In this document: positions 43,411-56,000 of the stretch, piece by piece
How positions within the stretch are numbered: position 1 is the stretch's first letter
Layout: the number at the start of each line of letters is the position of its first letter
Assembly (NCBI GenBank): GCA_921293015.1
Contig: OV121081.1
Coordinates: 2,542,001 to 2,606,000 of the forward strand
Origin: Phorcus lineatus
Lineage: Eukaryota; Mollusca; Gastropoda; Trochida; Trochidae
DNA: 64,000 nucleotides
Direction of reading: 5' to 3'
Translations under genes and position numbers: made by a program
Notes under the pieces: generated by a model
Told to the model about the DNA's origin: nothing
The model's database searches: none
Seen by the model: the letters and a program-made list of their open reading frames with translations, nothing else

Positions 43411-44490
43411 AAATCATTATATGATTGTTTTACGTTTGCAAAATTCATTTAACATTTTATAAGCTACAAGAATTGAGAGCAAGATAAAAATATTGGGGAT
43501 CAATTATGTTTTAGAATTTCTGGTATTCAGTCACATTTACAAATAAATGATATAAGCAATGTTGTACATAAGGAACACAAGCACTGGAATGCTAAAAACA
43601 TGTAGACATAATTTGACTAGCAGATAATATTGCTTGTAAGGTCAATTTCAGGATTTAATGAGCTCATCATTTCACAATGAAGTTTTAAGCTTATGTATGA
43701 AAAAATATGCAAAGACATTAGGGTTTGGTAAATAATTGCAGTTGAAAGTTACTAGTGTCCGGCATAGTGCAATACCTACATCTTCTATTGTCTAATGTAA
43801 TATGATTAGTCATCTGTATCATATTTTACAGACCTCGTCTTCGCATCCTGCTAGCGAAACAGTAAGCAATGTCCTTGAAATGAATTGTGCGCTGAAGCGT
43901 TTTCGGACAACAGATGAAAATTCTTCTTCCAAGAAAAAAACAAACCATTTTATTTCAGGCAAAAGCCATCAACGAGCTAAGACGAAGTTATGTGCAGTTG
44001 CTTTTACATCGCTGAAATCCAACTGTGCTATTCTAATGTACAAGTTGTCGGACTCTAACAAGGGCCATTTAAAGCTATAAAAATTAATCTGCGATTGAGA
44101 GTTTTTAATTAATGTCATAGCCGTCACACTTTCTTGACTTTCTTTACAAAGTTTTTCATAAAGCTGAATGAATCATAAACCAAACTAAGCTACTGGATTT
44201 AAAAAAAACATATCCTTTAGATAGTAATATTTTTCGCATCACATTTTATGCATAAGCTCTCTGCCCGGAAAAGACAAGAATTTAAACTTGACGTGATCCC
44301 AAACTAAACAATGTTAGATTTGCTGATTTAATTACAGTATACACCTATTGTGCCTAACTGAGACTTTCTAATCAAGATCAATCGGAAATCCGCCACAGAT
44401 CTTGGTAAGTACGTCATTTGCTAGGCATTTGAAAATCTGCCAAAAGATTTGGAAATCTGCCACAGATTTGAGGCCTGCCATGAATTCAAG
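43411..44490. other. 3' flank of the triple EEP gene, nothing recognised
   Basis: It contains a 92-codon plus frame (43802-44080) with no recognisable domain, which I do not call. Confidence 0.5.
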
Positions 44491-44492
44491 TC

Positions 44493-46664
44493 TTATAAAT
44501 AAGGTTCCATTGTTACAAACTTTATTGCATATCCTTCTAGGATGTAGTCATGATCACGCGAACTTTCAAGCTTCAAGTTTACAATATCTAAACGAACCAC
44601 AATTTCATCTGTAAGAGACGTTCTCGAAAACGGAAGCAATCTTTTAAACTGATTTACTGTTTGGCCTTTGCGTTTGACATTCAAAAGTGATTGTTTATCG
44701 TTGCTCATTATCCATGTGTCTAGAATGTTTCCATAAAAGTGAAGATTGTCATTGTTAGGCGCTGCTTTTAGTGCCCAACACAAAGTATCTACACCTATGA
44801 TGTGAAGTGTTGGGTCTCTTCTATTTATTTCATCCAACAGAAATCGCATCGACCATCTAAATGATTGTTCTTTGTCTTGATCGGAAAACGAATAACTTCC
44901 GTGCCAGCTTGCTGTTATCATCTGTACTGCAGGGTCCGAGCGTCTCTGGATCCTCGAGATTTTCAGTTTATAATCTACATCTTCAAAAGTTTGGCTACTG
45001 TTTTCATGAATAACAGATTCAGACGGCAACAATCTTTTGAACTCTTCTGAAGTTGTTGACACTTGAAGTTCCATCTTCCATACAAAACGATTAACATTTT
45101 GAAAGTGTACCACTTTGAATGTCTGGTCAAAGTCATCACTGTGAATCCACATAATTTCGGATTCACCGCTTGGTGAGAATGACACAAGCTTGTGAGATGT
45201 TAGCTGGCCGATCTCTGTCAAATCAAAGTCTCCTACAAGTAACAGAGGCAAGTTTCCACATTCAACTTTCATCATCAATAGAAACCTAAACAATAAACTG
45301 AATATTTGCTGAGGGTTGTTTTGTTCATTAGCTTCATGTTGCCCACCAACGTACAGTAGTTCAAAAGTTGGCGAATGTCTGCTTGTTATCTTGCAAATAT
45401 TCATCCAATTAAACATTTTTTCGTCCAGGTCTTTTTGTAGGGTTCCCCCAAAAGTCTTTTTGACAAATTCCATAGTTTTGAAAGACCTTCCATGATTAAA
45501 CGACTGGCAATCAATAACCGCATTGTCATATATAAACCCAGGTTTTGTCACGAATCTTCGAGTTTCGGAGTTTCCATGATTTGTCTCTCTATTAGTTTCC
45601 TCTGCTAATCCGTTTGTCTCTATTCCTTGGTCTCTCCAAAAGCTATAACCCGCCATAAAAACCTTTTGATCTGAGACGATCCCATGTGTTTCTTGTAAAA
45701 ATACCATTGTTGGACGTTGAAAACTCAGAATGTCCTTTATGAAAATTATCTTATCACTCATGTCTGAGGGTCCTACGTTGATAACTTTGACGTTAGGTTG
45801 CTGTTGCGCTAGTTCCGTGTCATCATTTGGTTCTTTAATTTCATTCTTAGTTTCTTCACTTAAAACCGCTGTGTCTTCTACAGTGAATGGTAGTTCCATT
45901 TTCAGTACAACGTGATCGTATGCTGTATAATCAACCCCTTTCGTATACAATGGTACAAATTTGTCTTCAAAGTCATTACTGCGAATCCACAACATAAAGG
46001 ATTCGTCGTATGGTGAATCAATAACAAGAGTGGGAGATATCAGTCGACCGACCTGCTTCGCTGTCAAATTAAAATCCCTTGCTAGTAGCAGAGGCAAATT
46101 TCTATATTGAACTTTAAGAATCAACAAAAATCTCAGCAATAAACGTAATGCCTTCGCCCTGTCTTTTATTGAGCCCTTGTATACTCCATGCCAACAAGCA
46201 CATATCAGTTCAAAGGTTGGGGTTTGTTTACTAGTTATCTTGCAAAGACAAAGTCTATTGAAAACGTTACTAACCATGTAGTCTTGCAGGTTTTCCCCAA
46301 ACGTAGTTACGACATGATTGAAGCATCTTTCGACAGACAACTCATCTAGTGATTCGCAATTTAAGACGTTACGATCATAGTAAAATCCAGGCTTTTTGGA
46401 AATAATTTTTCCCCTGTTGCCACCGTTTGGCACTATTACTTGATCATCCCTAAAAAAAGTATAAATGTTTCTTACTTCATCATTGAAGGGTGTATGATTT
46501 GAGCCAATCCCTTCAAGTTCTTGTACAAACACCAGTGTTGGACGTTGAGAAGTCAGAATGCCCTCTAAAGTTTCCTTTCGCTGTTCTTGATTACTTATCA
46601 CTATGTCCTTATGTCCTACGTTCATATTGATAACTGTTAATTTTGGAGTTGCAGTCCTTGTCAC
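44493..46664 (-). CDS. Three-module EEP-fold protein (about 710-723 residues)
   Basis: One uninterrupted frame. Module 1 has VINMNVG, LVFVQEL (Glu kept), ACWHG, LLLARDFNLT (Asp, Asn) and AYDHVVLK (Asp-His kept): all the landmark residues of an active EEP nuclease. Module 2 (FLQETHG, LLLVGDFDLT) keeps Glu but changes the Asn of DxN to Asp and has lost the C-terminal Asp-His. Module 3 lacks its N-terminal third and most catalytic residues (ASWHG, IIGVD). The frame opens with GTG at 46664; the first in-frame ATG is 46625 within VINMN, so a spliced upstream exon is likely. The 5' module at 47205-47340 lies upstream, as for the single-module paralogues. Internal triplication and decay of modules 2 and 3 are inferred. 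Cellular role unknown. Confidence 0.8.
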   Translation of the reverse strand: MTRTATPKLTVINMNVGHKDIVISNQEQRKETLEGILTSQRPTLVFVQELEGIGSNHTPFNDEVRNIYTFFRDDQVIVPNGGNRGKIISKKPGFYYDRNVLNCESLDELSVERCFNHVVTTFGENLQDYMVSNVFNRLCLCKITSKQTPTFELICACWHGVYKGSIKDRAKALRLLLRFLLILKVQYRNLPLLLARDFNLTAKQVGRLISPTLVIDSPYDESFMLWIRSNDFEDKFVPLYTKGVDYTAYDHVVLKMELPFTVEDTAVLSEETKNEIKEPNDDTELAQQQPNVKVINVGPSDMSDKIIFIKDILSFQRPTMVFLQETHGIVSDQKVFMAGYSFWRDQGIETNGLAEETNRETNHGNSETRRFVTKPGFIYDNAVIDCQSFNHGRSFKTMEFVKKTFGGTLQKDLDEKMFNWMNICKITSRHSPTFELLYVGGQHEANEQNNPQQIFSLLFRFLLMMKVECGNLPLLLVGDFDLTEIGQLTSHKLVSFSPSGESEIMWIHSDDFDQTFKVVHFQNVNRFVWKMELQVSTTSEEFKRLLPSESVIHENSSQTFEDVDYKLKISRIQRRSDPAVQMITASWHGSYSFSDQDKEQSFRWSMRFLLDEINRRDPTLHIIGVDTLCWALKAAPNNDNLHFYGNILDTWIMSNDKQSLLNVKRKGQTVNQFKRLLPFSRTSLTDEIVVRLDIVNLKLESSRDHDYILEGYAIKFVTMEPYL

Positions 46665-46879
46665 ATTATCACATGAAATGATGATATGACCATGTTAACA
46701 AACGTTGTTTTCCAAGAAGATGGTGATTTATGTTGATTTGCATAGGCTCCTCGCATTTGTTATATTTAGAAATTACAAATTGAAGAAACAACTTAATTGG
46801 TAAAAGTTCTTGAAAGCCCCTTGTGAGATTCGAAACCCATGTCCAATCGCAATTACGGGTGTTATTACAATGAATATCT

Positions 46880-47345
46880 ATATGATTTAGCAAAGATTTC
46901 TGAAGACAGAGAGCGTACAGAGTACATGTTTAAAAATAGCCATGGAAAACTTAAAACACCATATTATAAGGATAAAATCTGAACATAAAAATGGTGAAGT
47001 TTTCAGATTAAGACAGGTGTTCCTGCTAAGAGAGCGACTGTGGTTAATTGCATTGGTTCTCTTCGCATTTTCCTCTGATAGAAGATGGATATGCATCTGC
47101 TGTGATGAATAGGTTACATATTCATATTTTTCATTGTTATTCTCACAAAATGCTCACAATAGAACTCTTATCAAACTACCAAGATTGAAAATAAATATAA
47201 TTTACCTGTATATATAACTCGATTGATGGCTCTCTGTTCAAGACAGGTTTACTGGCATCGGTACCACTGGACGTGCTTGATATTGCAACACGAGTACACA
47301 TGGCTATCGGGGTTACCATCCTTTATATATCATGCAGCTGTTTGC
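46880..47345 (-). promoter_or_regulatory. 5' region of the triple EEP gene
   Basis: 46880-47170 matches the local repeat upstream of EEP gene 1, and 47205-47340 is the conserved 5' module. I infer promoter and first non-coding exon. Confidence 0.5.
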
Positions 47346-47486
47346 GAAACCTTGTACAGCGGTGTCAATTTCAACATGAACCTTGAATACATATCGATGC
47401 ATGATCGTCACCTGAATATCCTATTGTAATCATAAACCGATTATGATATACCTTATCAATATCTTTAAGGCAAACTGTATTACTTA

Positions 47487-48890
47487 GGTAAATTTTCAAT
47501 AGGGTAACGAATTTGGAGATGACTTGATTGACAGTTAAACTGATTTAGTAAGGAATGATGCAGGTTATAAATATAATGTGCCATTAACCCATGATAGGGT
47601 AGACACCCTTCCAAGAGCACGATTATGCGTTTTTAGTTGTCTTGTCATGAACTATTTATAATTTTCAGTTATTCCATCAATACATGTACTATATCCTTTA
47701 AGGTTGTAAAGATAAGCAAAAATACGACGGTTCTCGCCATCTCAAAAACAAATAAACATGAGGCCTGATCGAAAGCCGGTGGAACCGTCTCTTTAAAGCA
47801 GTATCTTCTTTGTTTTGCATTCATGAATGGTTGGAAAAGTATGGTTTTATGACAACATCAGATAAATATTTTGGTTAACAAAAAACCTAACAAAATGTTT
47901 AACTCAATATATGAATCACTTTCAAGTGTCTTTTCCTGAAATTTAATATTTTATATACATGTTGAATAATAGTGACAATATAAAAGTTTTGACCAAAAAT
48001 AACGGCACGTACCCTAGCAAGATATGTTCTACACACATTATCTGTGTTACTAATATCCATAGTAATTTCAACTTTATATACAGATCGTTTGACTTATTGA
48101 TCAAATAATTAAAATGGTAATCATTTAAGCTCATCGGGCCTATAAAAGGTCAAATGGGCATATGGCATAGCCCGTCGTCCGACCTCCCTTTGATAGGCGT
48201 CGGGTAGGGCACCTTCCGTTCTGTAAACATTTCAACACTTTCGACTCCTCCTCTCTAGCTGCTGCACTCTCTAACGTTTGTGAGGGGGCACCTTGCACCT
48301 TTGGATTGGAGCAATGAGTGATAAATAGTTTAGATGAGCATTAGATTCCTACTATTCGTATATTAATTAATAAGGATATGATTATTAAAGTAATTGAACA
48401 TCCGTTTAAGATAGGAAATTCGTCTTAGTTAGAAGACAGTTCTTTATTTCCTATAACATGTTACTGTGAAATTTAAATTTCAGATCTATCTGCCGAACTT
48501 CAAAATTATTCATTACATCAAAGGAATAAAGTCCAGATATACTTAAATTATTCAACGAGTTAGTATACATGGACTATCATACGTCATACATCCATACCGA
48601 GAAGTTACGCCCACTTATGTTATACTGTACTTAGTTTCAAGAGGAATGCAGACTTTGTACCTCGCGCTACTTTGATCACGACGTCCATGTTATTCATAAT
48701 GTCAATCTTTAATGTGTTAATGTAACGATTTTCATATTGACTAATTTAATATCACTTGATCTTACTAGACGTGCAGGGCGTAAGTGATAAAGCATGATAG
48801 ACCATTGCGCTTAATTCTTATATTTAATGTGACTTACATATTTACTTGTTTTCATTGATATTAGAAAAAAGTCAAATAAATGTTAAAAAG
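47487..48890. repeat. Segment paralogous to 8985-9922 plus 15923-16370, without the transposon
   Basis: Continuous match across the insertion site. It diverges at about 48890 into the 'cgaaattcagcgtccc' repeat. Confidence 0.9.
48425..48427. other. Empty target site (TTA) of the ISL2EU-like transposon
   Basis: 'attcgtcTTAgttagaagac' is the unoccupied form of the 9920-15922 junction. Confidence 0.9.
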
Positions 48891-48892
48891 TC

Positions 48893-49030
48893 GAAATTCA
48901 GCGTCCCGTTTACACGGATATTAGTTTTGAGACCCACTTAATTTTCCCCAACCATATTTGTTTTTGTGTCTTTTGTAATAAGTTTCCAAAATTTCGTTTG
49001 AGTTATCTGCGCGCGTCATTGTCCTGATTT
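48893..49030. repeat. Dispersed repeat, inverted relative of 22770-22920
   Basis: Shares 'agtcgaaattcagcgtccc' and the 'cgtttgagttatctgcgcgcg' block. Confidence 0.6.
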
Positions 49031-49511
49031 CGATAAAAATTCACGACAAAAAACTGTTAAATGTCACTATACCGAACTGATAAGCATTAACATGGTAATT
49101 TCCAAAAATTCGAAATATTGAAAACAGAGGTCAACAAAACGAAACAAAAACTTCATACGGTAATTTCTCATAGGAATACCTTTTTACCCAACAAATGGAC
49201 TACTCCAGATATAACAACTGTTTATTCATTGACTATTTTATTCAATTTAAATTCAACATATGCGAAAGTATTTGACATATTAGTCATCCGTACTGTTGTT
49301 TACCCTCCAAATTATATGGTGTAAACGTTTAATCACGATAATAAGAAATTGAGTAAGTCATATCATTTAAACTAATTCAAACTATGCAAGCTAAAGAGAT
49401 TATCTTTATCATCTACAACATGATGGTAACTTACATTGGATGTGAGAGATGTTCAATGACAATTTGATAGGACCATCAAATCTTCCTAGTTAAACTTGGG
49501 AGAGTTCATTT

Positions 49512-49549
49512 CCCCCCCCCCCCCCCCCCCCCCCCCCTCACACACACAC
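49512..49549. repeat. Poly(C) run of 26 followed by (CA)n
   Basis: A hypervariable simple tract. The equivalent place in the inverted copy at about 3400-3450 has only a short C run and a (TG)n. Confidence 0.95.
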
Positions 49550-50479
49550 ATACCTAGAGCAATGCAGGGGGTGACAGGCTGTAATTCTCGGCTCGGTTAA
49601 AGCCTAATAGAGGGACCCCGACGATGGTAAATGACACCCACATCACACAATAGACTCGCCTACATTCACCTCTCATTACAACCGGCCCTCATGTTCATTC
49701 ATGTCTAGACTTATTGAAACATGTTGGTTATTGTGTACAGATATGCGAGTCTTGACTAGAGAGCCCTTGACTGAAGGGGGTGAGAGTATTCATTCAAGCT
49801 GCCTCCGTTTAGATCGTAAAGATAATCTCTTTCTCTGTAATAGATTGAATTAGCTTAAGGAGGGAGATGTAAAAGTCAAACATCCAATACGTGATTACCA
49901 CATCGAGATAAGTACTATTACGCATTGTTTCCTTACATCATACTACATTGAAGTGTCATTCTACTCATCATCTCTTCTCAATGGCACAATCAGTCATCCC
50001 TTTCTCACTTTTCAACACCTACATATACTGTACGATTCCACACCTATGATATAAACTGGAAAAAAACAATACGAGTATCAACTGAATGAATCATTGATTT
50101 TAATTGAATATTGAGTATTTACCAAATACAAATATAATTCAAACTAAATATCAAAATAAAATCATAAAGAGCATCACACATCATATGAAGAACTAAACAT
50201 GCGTAATATGAGATGAAGTATGACCGCTCCTTCATAAACCATTTCATTTTAACAGCACATTGACGTTCTAGTTTTATGATTTACTTACTTTGATGTTGCA
50301 TTCGGACTATTTTAATCATACAAAAGGAGACACTTAAGTAAGTGTTGAAAATGATCCGAGGATTGGGTTTCTTTTAAGCTTTTTTTATTTACTATAGGAA
50401 CCTTGTCTCAAAGCAGTATACATGCTACATAACGAATCATTAAATTTCACATTTTGTTGAAACTACACAACACATTATT

Positions 50480-51900
50480 TATTATTATTAACTGCCATAG
50501 ACAGTTATAAAACATTATATCAAATTATTTATGGGAAAAGAGTAATTAGCCAGCGCTAGTCGAAAATCTCACTCCCAAACGATGATTTCTTTGCCGAGAC
50601 CAAATTCTAGTTACGATCGATCCACATATCGCACTGGATCATACAAAATCATTTTTACCATCTTCTGTGTTGGAGTGGATTATGCTTGATGATAAACTAA
50701 GAAACATAGACTCAGTAGGGTTATTTAAAAAAACACCTTGATCGAAATGTAGCATGTAATGTACATCATATTATAAGAAACTTTGGAAGGAGATACAACC
50801 AAATTATTCACTGTAAACTAAGACTTGGCTGAAGCGATCTAAACGGACATAAATTTGATAAATTTTTTACAAAATACGTCAAGCTGACCTTGCGGTCACC
50901 ATTATGAAGATGCCATTCACTTTCTCTTTATTTGTCCAAATTTTGCTCGTTTTCGATCAGAGTGTTTCTATTACGTTAATGGTTATGATATCCAAACTGC
51001 TTTATTTGGTAATTATTCCTATTCTGACGAAATCAATGAAAAGATTGTTAAATCTGTTCATTCATATTTTACACTTACTAAACGTTTTTCTGTTTAATCT
51101 ATAAGTATTTATAATAAAGTCTGCTAACTTCAGTGATGATGAATTATGATATGGTGTATAAATGTATATAGTCTCTGAAATACAGGGAATTTACAGTCGA
51201 ACTGCCAATTGCGCCATATCGTTTTTACCAGATACAATAAATTTATGGAATGCTTTACCTCGTTCCAAAGAGTCGTGTACATATTCAGAATTCAAATCAC
51301 TAAAAGTAAAATAAAAGTTATTTCAACCTTGACTACGGCACCCGATTTTGTCAAATTATTCACTGTCAACTCAGACTCGGTTGTAGTAATCTAAACTCGG
51401 ATACATATAACAGACACATATTGGATAGTCCATACTGCTCTTGTGGATAGCAGACAGAAAACCCCCTACATTACTTTTTCACTTGCGGTAAGTATAACAA
51501 CCTAAGACAAAATATGTACTTTTATAACAATGGTCATACCCTGGATACAATTCTGAACGGGAACAAAGAACTTAGCCACTTTGAAAATCAGAAAATAATT
51601 GATTCAGTTCAAGATTTTATCACCAAAACTCAACGATTCAAATCTGACACCCAAAAAAAACAACAACCGGTTTTGACTCAGTTGATAGATTTATATGTAT
51701 ACAAATGGGTTGCTAGACACACCAAACCATTACTGTCTACTTAAGCTATAATATTAATCTTGTAATTGATGAGTGTATATTTATATTGTTTACATAATCA
51801 TCAACATCGATGATGTCGCATTTTCTTTCATTTTGTATCACATGTTGTATGGGAGCGGTGTTGAAATAAGCCGTTCGGCTTGTTCACCAATCCCAATTCA
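50480..51900 (+). mobile_element. LINE C-terminal fragments and 3' end (copy 2)
   Basis: Duplicate of 27380-28790 with the same interruptions plus a few private changes. It includes the 76-codon tail frame at 51514-51744. Confidence 0.65.
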
Positions 51901-52259
51901 ATTTTATTGAATAAAATATGTTTAAATCAAATGTATATATGTATGTATGGGAGAAGTATTCAGATAGGCTGCTAGCCTGTTTACCAATCCCTTTCTTTTT
52001 TTCTGAAATAAATATTGTTTAAACAATCTATCTATGTATGCATATGTATAGTCCTAAAAACAAACCCAATGGTCTCATCAACGAAGCCAAATAATGTTTT
52101 ACAGGAGACATATTAGTCCCCCCTTTAATACCATATAAAGATTAGGTCCTCATCACATCAAAAGTTTTAAATATCCATCAGTAACGAATATCCTTATGGT
52201 GTATAGATATAGCTACATAATCATGATTAGAAATCATGTATTTACTTTGAAAACCTAGA

Positions 52260-52582
52260 GTTAGCGAAACGTACTTGCGATATCTTAAAATGAAGCCTTA
52301 AAGTACCAGATAGAAGGGCAAGCGACTGGTTTTCATTTGAAGGGTGTTGATTTAACCAAGTACATGTAAGCGAAAGTCCATCTCAGCCTGTCAATTTAAT
52401 GTTTGCCTGAACAGTTTCATTCATGGCTGTCTGTTTGCGACCCCGAGAGGTATTTCATTCATTCAATGAAGGACTGTTAACAGTTGCTGTCCCTCGTTAT
52501 AACACATCCCCTTTCGTTAACAGGTGTTTTCTTCTCCTACCCCGCCTCTGTGCGTTCTAACGGGGCAGATAGCCGTCTCCCT
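52260..52582. other. Junction sequence between block copy and PolB copy B
   Basis: Single-copy in this window; the equivalent of copy A would lie left of base 1. No gene is seen. Confidence 0.5.
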
Positions 52583-53040
52583 GCATACATGAAGCTGTCT
52601 TCATCTTATCATTTCGCGATGAAACATTGAGATAGTTTGAATTTATATCATGAGTTATTATTAGTTTTAAAAGGCCTAAGATTGTTATCAATGTTTATAA
52701 ACATATTATCGATGTAATGGTGAAGGGAAAACCGATGAAATTCAACTATTCAAGGGAGAAAACTCGTGGAGCCTTATGTATTGAGTGGAGGGGTGACGTT
52801 GGTGTGTGTGTGTGTGTGAGTGTGTGTGTGACTGCGTGCTTGCATATAATGAAAAGATATCCGCTGTTGTCTCACTATGTAGCCGAACCTACGTTGCGTC
52901 AGGATGGAGGGGGAAGAACAAGATGCAATTAGAACTGAACAAGATGGAAATCTTGCTTCGCCCGAAAGTTGATTGACTACTCTCAGACGATATTCGATCA
53001 AAAAGTGACAAAGATTTAGTGAATATACGAATATCACGCA

Positions 53041-56000
53041 ATGTTTGATGGAGAATCTTTATTGTTGAAACAACCAGAAGGACTGCACGTCATCACCCTA
53101 TATCAATCTCTGTTTGTTCTAATGTACCCAAGTTTGAGGACGCTAAATGTTTCATTTCATGCGACTCAAAAAATCTATTGAACCAAACAATTACATATCT
53201 CAATGATATTTCCAGCGAGGCGAAAAGATTGATCGAGGTTAAACTTGAATCCTTGCTTAAAGAAGTTGATGAACAAATCAACACATTATATCATCGAGAC
53301 AGCGTGAGAGCGCTGATGAATCGGTCTCACCACCGATGCGTGATCGATTGTCTAGACCTAACGTCTATCACGACTTCCTGAGCCGTGTAGAGACAGCTGA
53401 AGAGATAAACCCTGTGTATAATGACTGGGAGGACATATCTGAGAACGATGTAATGCGTTCAGATCAGGAGGACGGGGAGCTAGTTATGACCTGGACAAAT
53501 AGCGACGAATTATACTACAAGAAATGTGTTTACCTGCGAACGAAATTGAGTCAGTATTGCGCACAGTTACCAGTCCTAGGTTTCAACAGTTCTAGGTACG
53601 ATCTGAATCTGTGGAAAGCTGGTCTGGCTAGAGCCTTAAACATTGTTGACAAAACTCAAACTATTTTGTGGTTAAACGAAACAATCACTACATTTGCATC
53701 TCTACTCCAAATTTAAGAATTTTAGACATTTTCCAATACCTTCCTCCAACAGCAAGTTATGATAAATTTTTGAAAATTTTTTAAATTGAACAATCAAAGG
53801 GATTCTTCTGTTACGAATACTTAGATGACGGGTCTAAGTTGGAGGAAGCAGATATCCCTCCAGCGAACGCATTTTGGTCTAGTCTTAAGAATATCAACAC
53901 TCTAGAGGATCAGAACAGACAGAGATATTTAGCTTATGTTCGAGAACACCCCGATTCAACACAAAACGAGATATTGAATAAACTCTCTCTGACTGGCGTA
54001 CCCTCTAGTGTTGAAGAAAACTATAATTACTTACAGAGGGTATGGAAAGATAATAAAATGAAAACGGTTAAAGATTTATTGATTTGGTACAACAATCTAG
54101 ATGTTCAACCCGGAGTTGAGGCGATTAACAGGTTAAAACAATTTTACTGGTCTGAAACGAATATTGATATTTTAAAAGAAGCTGCGTCCGTTCCCGGGAT
54201 AGCGAGAAAATTGTTTTTCCGTACAGCAATCGCGTTGGTTACCTGTGAAAGACGATGACTATAGCGAATTTCATCGTAAGAAATCCGATACGTATACCCG
54301 TGTTTATGACTGGCTAGATTGGATGTCGTTTAAAACCGGGAGAAAGATAATTCATAAAGCTTCATCCGGGTATGAAAAACAAATCGGTCCGTACTTCATA
54401 GACGGTTACGATCCTGTTACTCGCACCTGTCTAGAGTACCTGGGGTGTTATTGGCATAATCACAAGGACTGTGTAAACGGAGACAGCGAGGACAGTCAGG
54501 GTCGGTACGCAAGAACTATGGAAAGAGCCGAATACATTAGGAATCAGGATTACGAACTAGTGTCTATATGGGAGTGTCAGTTTAATGATTTGTGTAAATC
54601 AGACCCCGAACTGCGTGAGTTTGTAGAGCATCGCCAACTTCCTTTTGATTCTGCTCATCGCGGTGGACGTGGTAATGCCGAGACTGTGCAGGAAGGCGAG
54701 TTTTTCGGGATGGTTGAAGTAGACATTGAGGTGCCCGAAGATAGATATGAGTATTTCGCAGAAATGTCGCCTCTATTCGTTACTTGCAAGGTTCCTTTTG
54801 ATCGTTTCGGGAAGCACATGCAAAAACAAGTTCAAAAAAAGAAATTGAGTAGGAAACCGAGAACCCTTCTAGTCGGTGGGATGAGAGCGCGACAAGTGTT
54901 ATTAGCCACCCCCTTACTGCAACGGTATCTGAAAAACGGATTGGCTGTCACCAAAATTTATCAGGATGTTGAATATCGCGGGGGAAAATGTTTTAAACAG
55001 TTTACTGAAAAGGTGACCAAATGTAGGAGATTGGGGGACTCAGACCCGGATTTTGCTATTATGGGCGAGGTATTTAAACTGATTGGGAATAGCGCGTACG
55101 GTTCGGTTCTGATGGATAAATCGCGACACACAAACTGTAATTATATAAATGGCGAGAATGAGGCTCTCTGTGCAGTGAATCAACCAAGGTTTCAATGTCT
55201 TTGCGAACTCGATAACGGAGATTATGAACTCATTAGTAACAAACAAACCATGGTTTTAGATCTTCCTATAGTGCTTGGATATTTTGTGTTGCAATATGCC
55301 AAGTTGCACATGATATCCTTCTATTTCGGCTTGCTTGACCGTTTCATATCATGACGTGACTTCGAGCTTCTGCAAACGGATACAGATTCCTTGTATTTCG
55401 CCTTGTCTGCAGACAGATTACGCGACGTGATAAAACCTGATATACGATCGAAGAGTATGATATCATGTTGAAAGGTTTTTGTGATTTGGACAACATTGAA
55501 CCGACGGGCAATCACTTCCTTAAAAGAACTCTTGGCTTGTTCAAATTAGAAGCGGAAGGCGATGAAATGATTTCTCTTGCTTCGAAAACCTACATTCTGC
55601 GCAAAGATACTGTTGGTAATGAGGTTAAAATAAGCTCAAAGGGATTGAGCTCGAAAAATATTTCAAACCCTGTCAGTGCTTATCGCAAAGTTCTTAGGAA
55701 ACAAAGAGCTGGGTCGAGTGTTAATGTAGGTTTCAGAGCAAGAAACAATACCATCTTCACATATCGACAGAGGAGGGCTTGTTAGGTCTTCAAGACAAAG
55801 TCTGGAAGTCAAGACAAAGTCTGGAAGACCTATTGTTTTTATCCGTACTATTAGTACTTTTTGTGTGAATCGACTACAGCCAAAACGGCTGCTTCAAATT
55901 CAACCAAATTTGGTACGCCGATAGACTTTAATGTGGAATAGTCTTGCGAAGCTTTTGGGCACAATCGGATCATGCGTTAAAGGCACAGACCCACTCAAAG

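Larger units (their letters stand above)
49260..52259. repeat. Second copy of the 23.4-29.15 kb block
   Basis: 49260-49440 and 49560-49761 match 23380-23545 and 25342-25501. 49762-52259 matches 26491-29155. This copy lacks both the composite LINE element and the FLYWCH element. Confidence 0.9.

Noticed and set aside
43802..44080. 92-codon plus-strand ORF
   Set aside because: No recognisable domain, no repeat-supported conservation and no splice or promoter context; not called.
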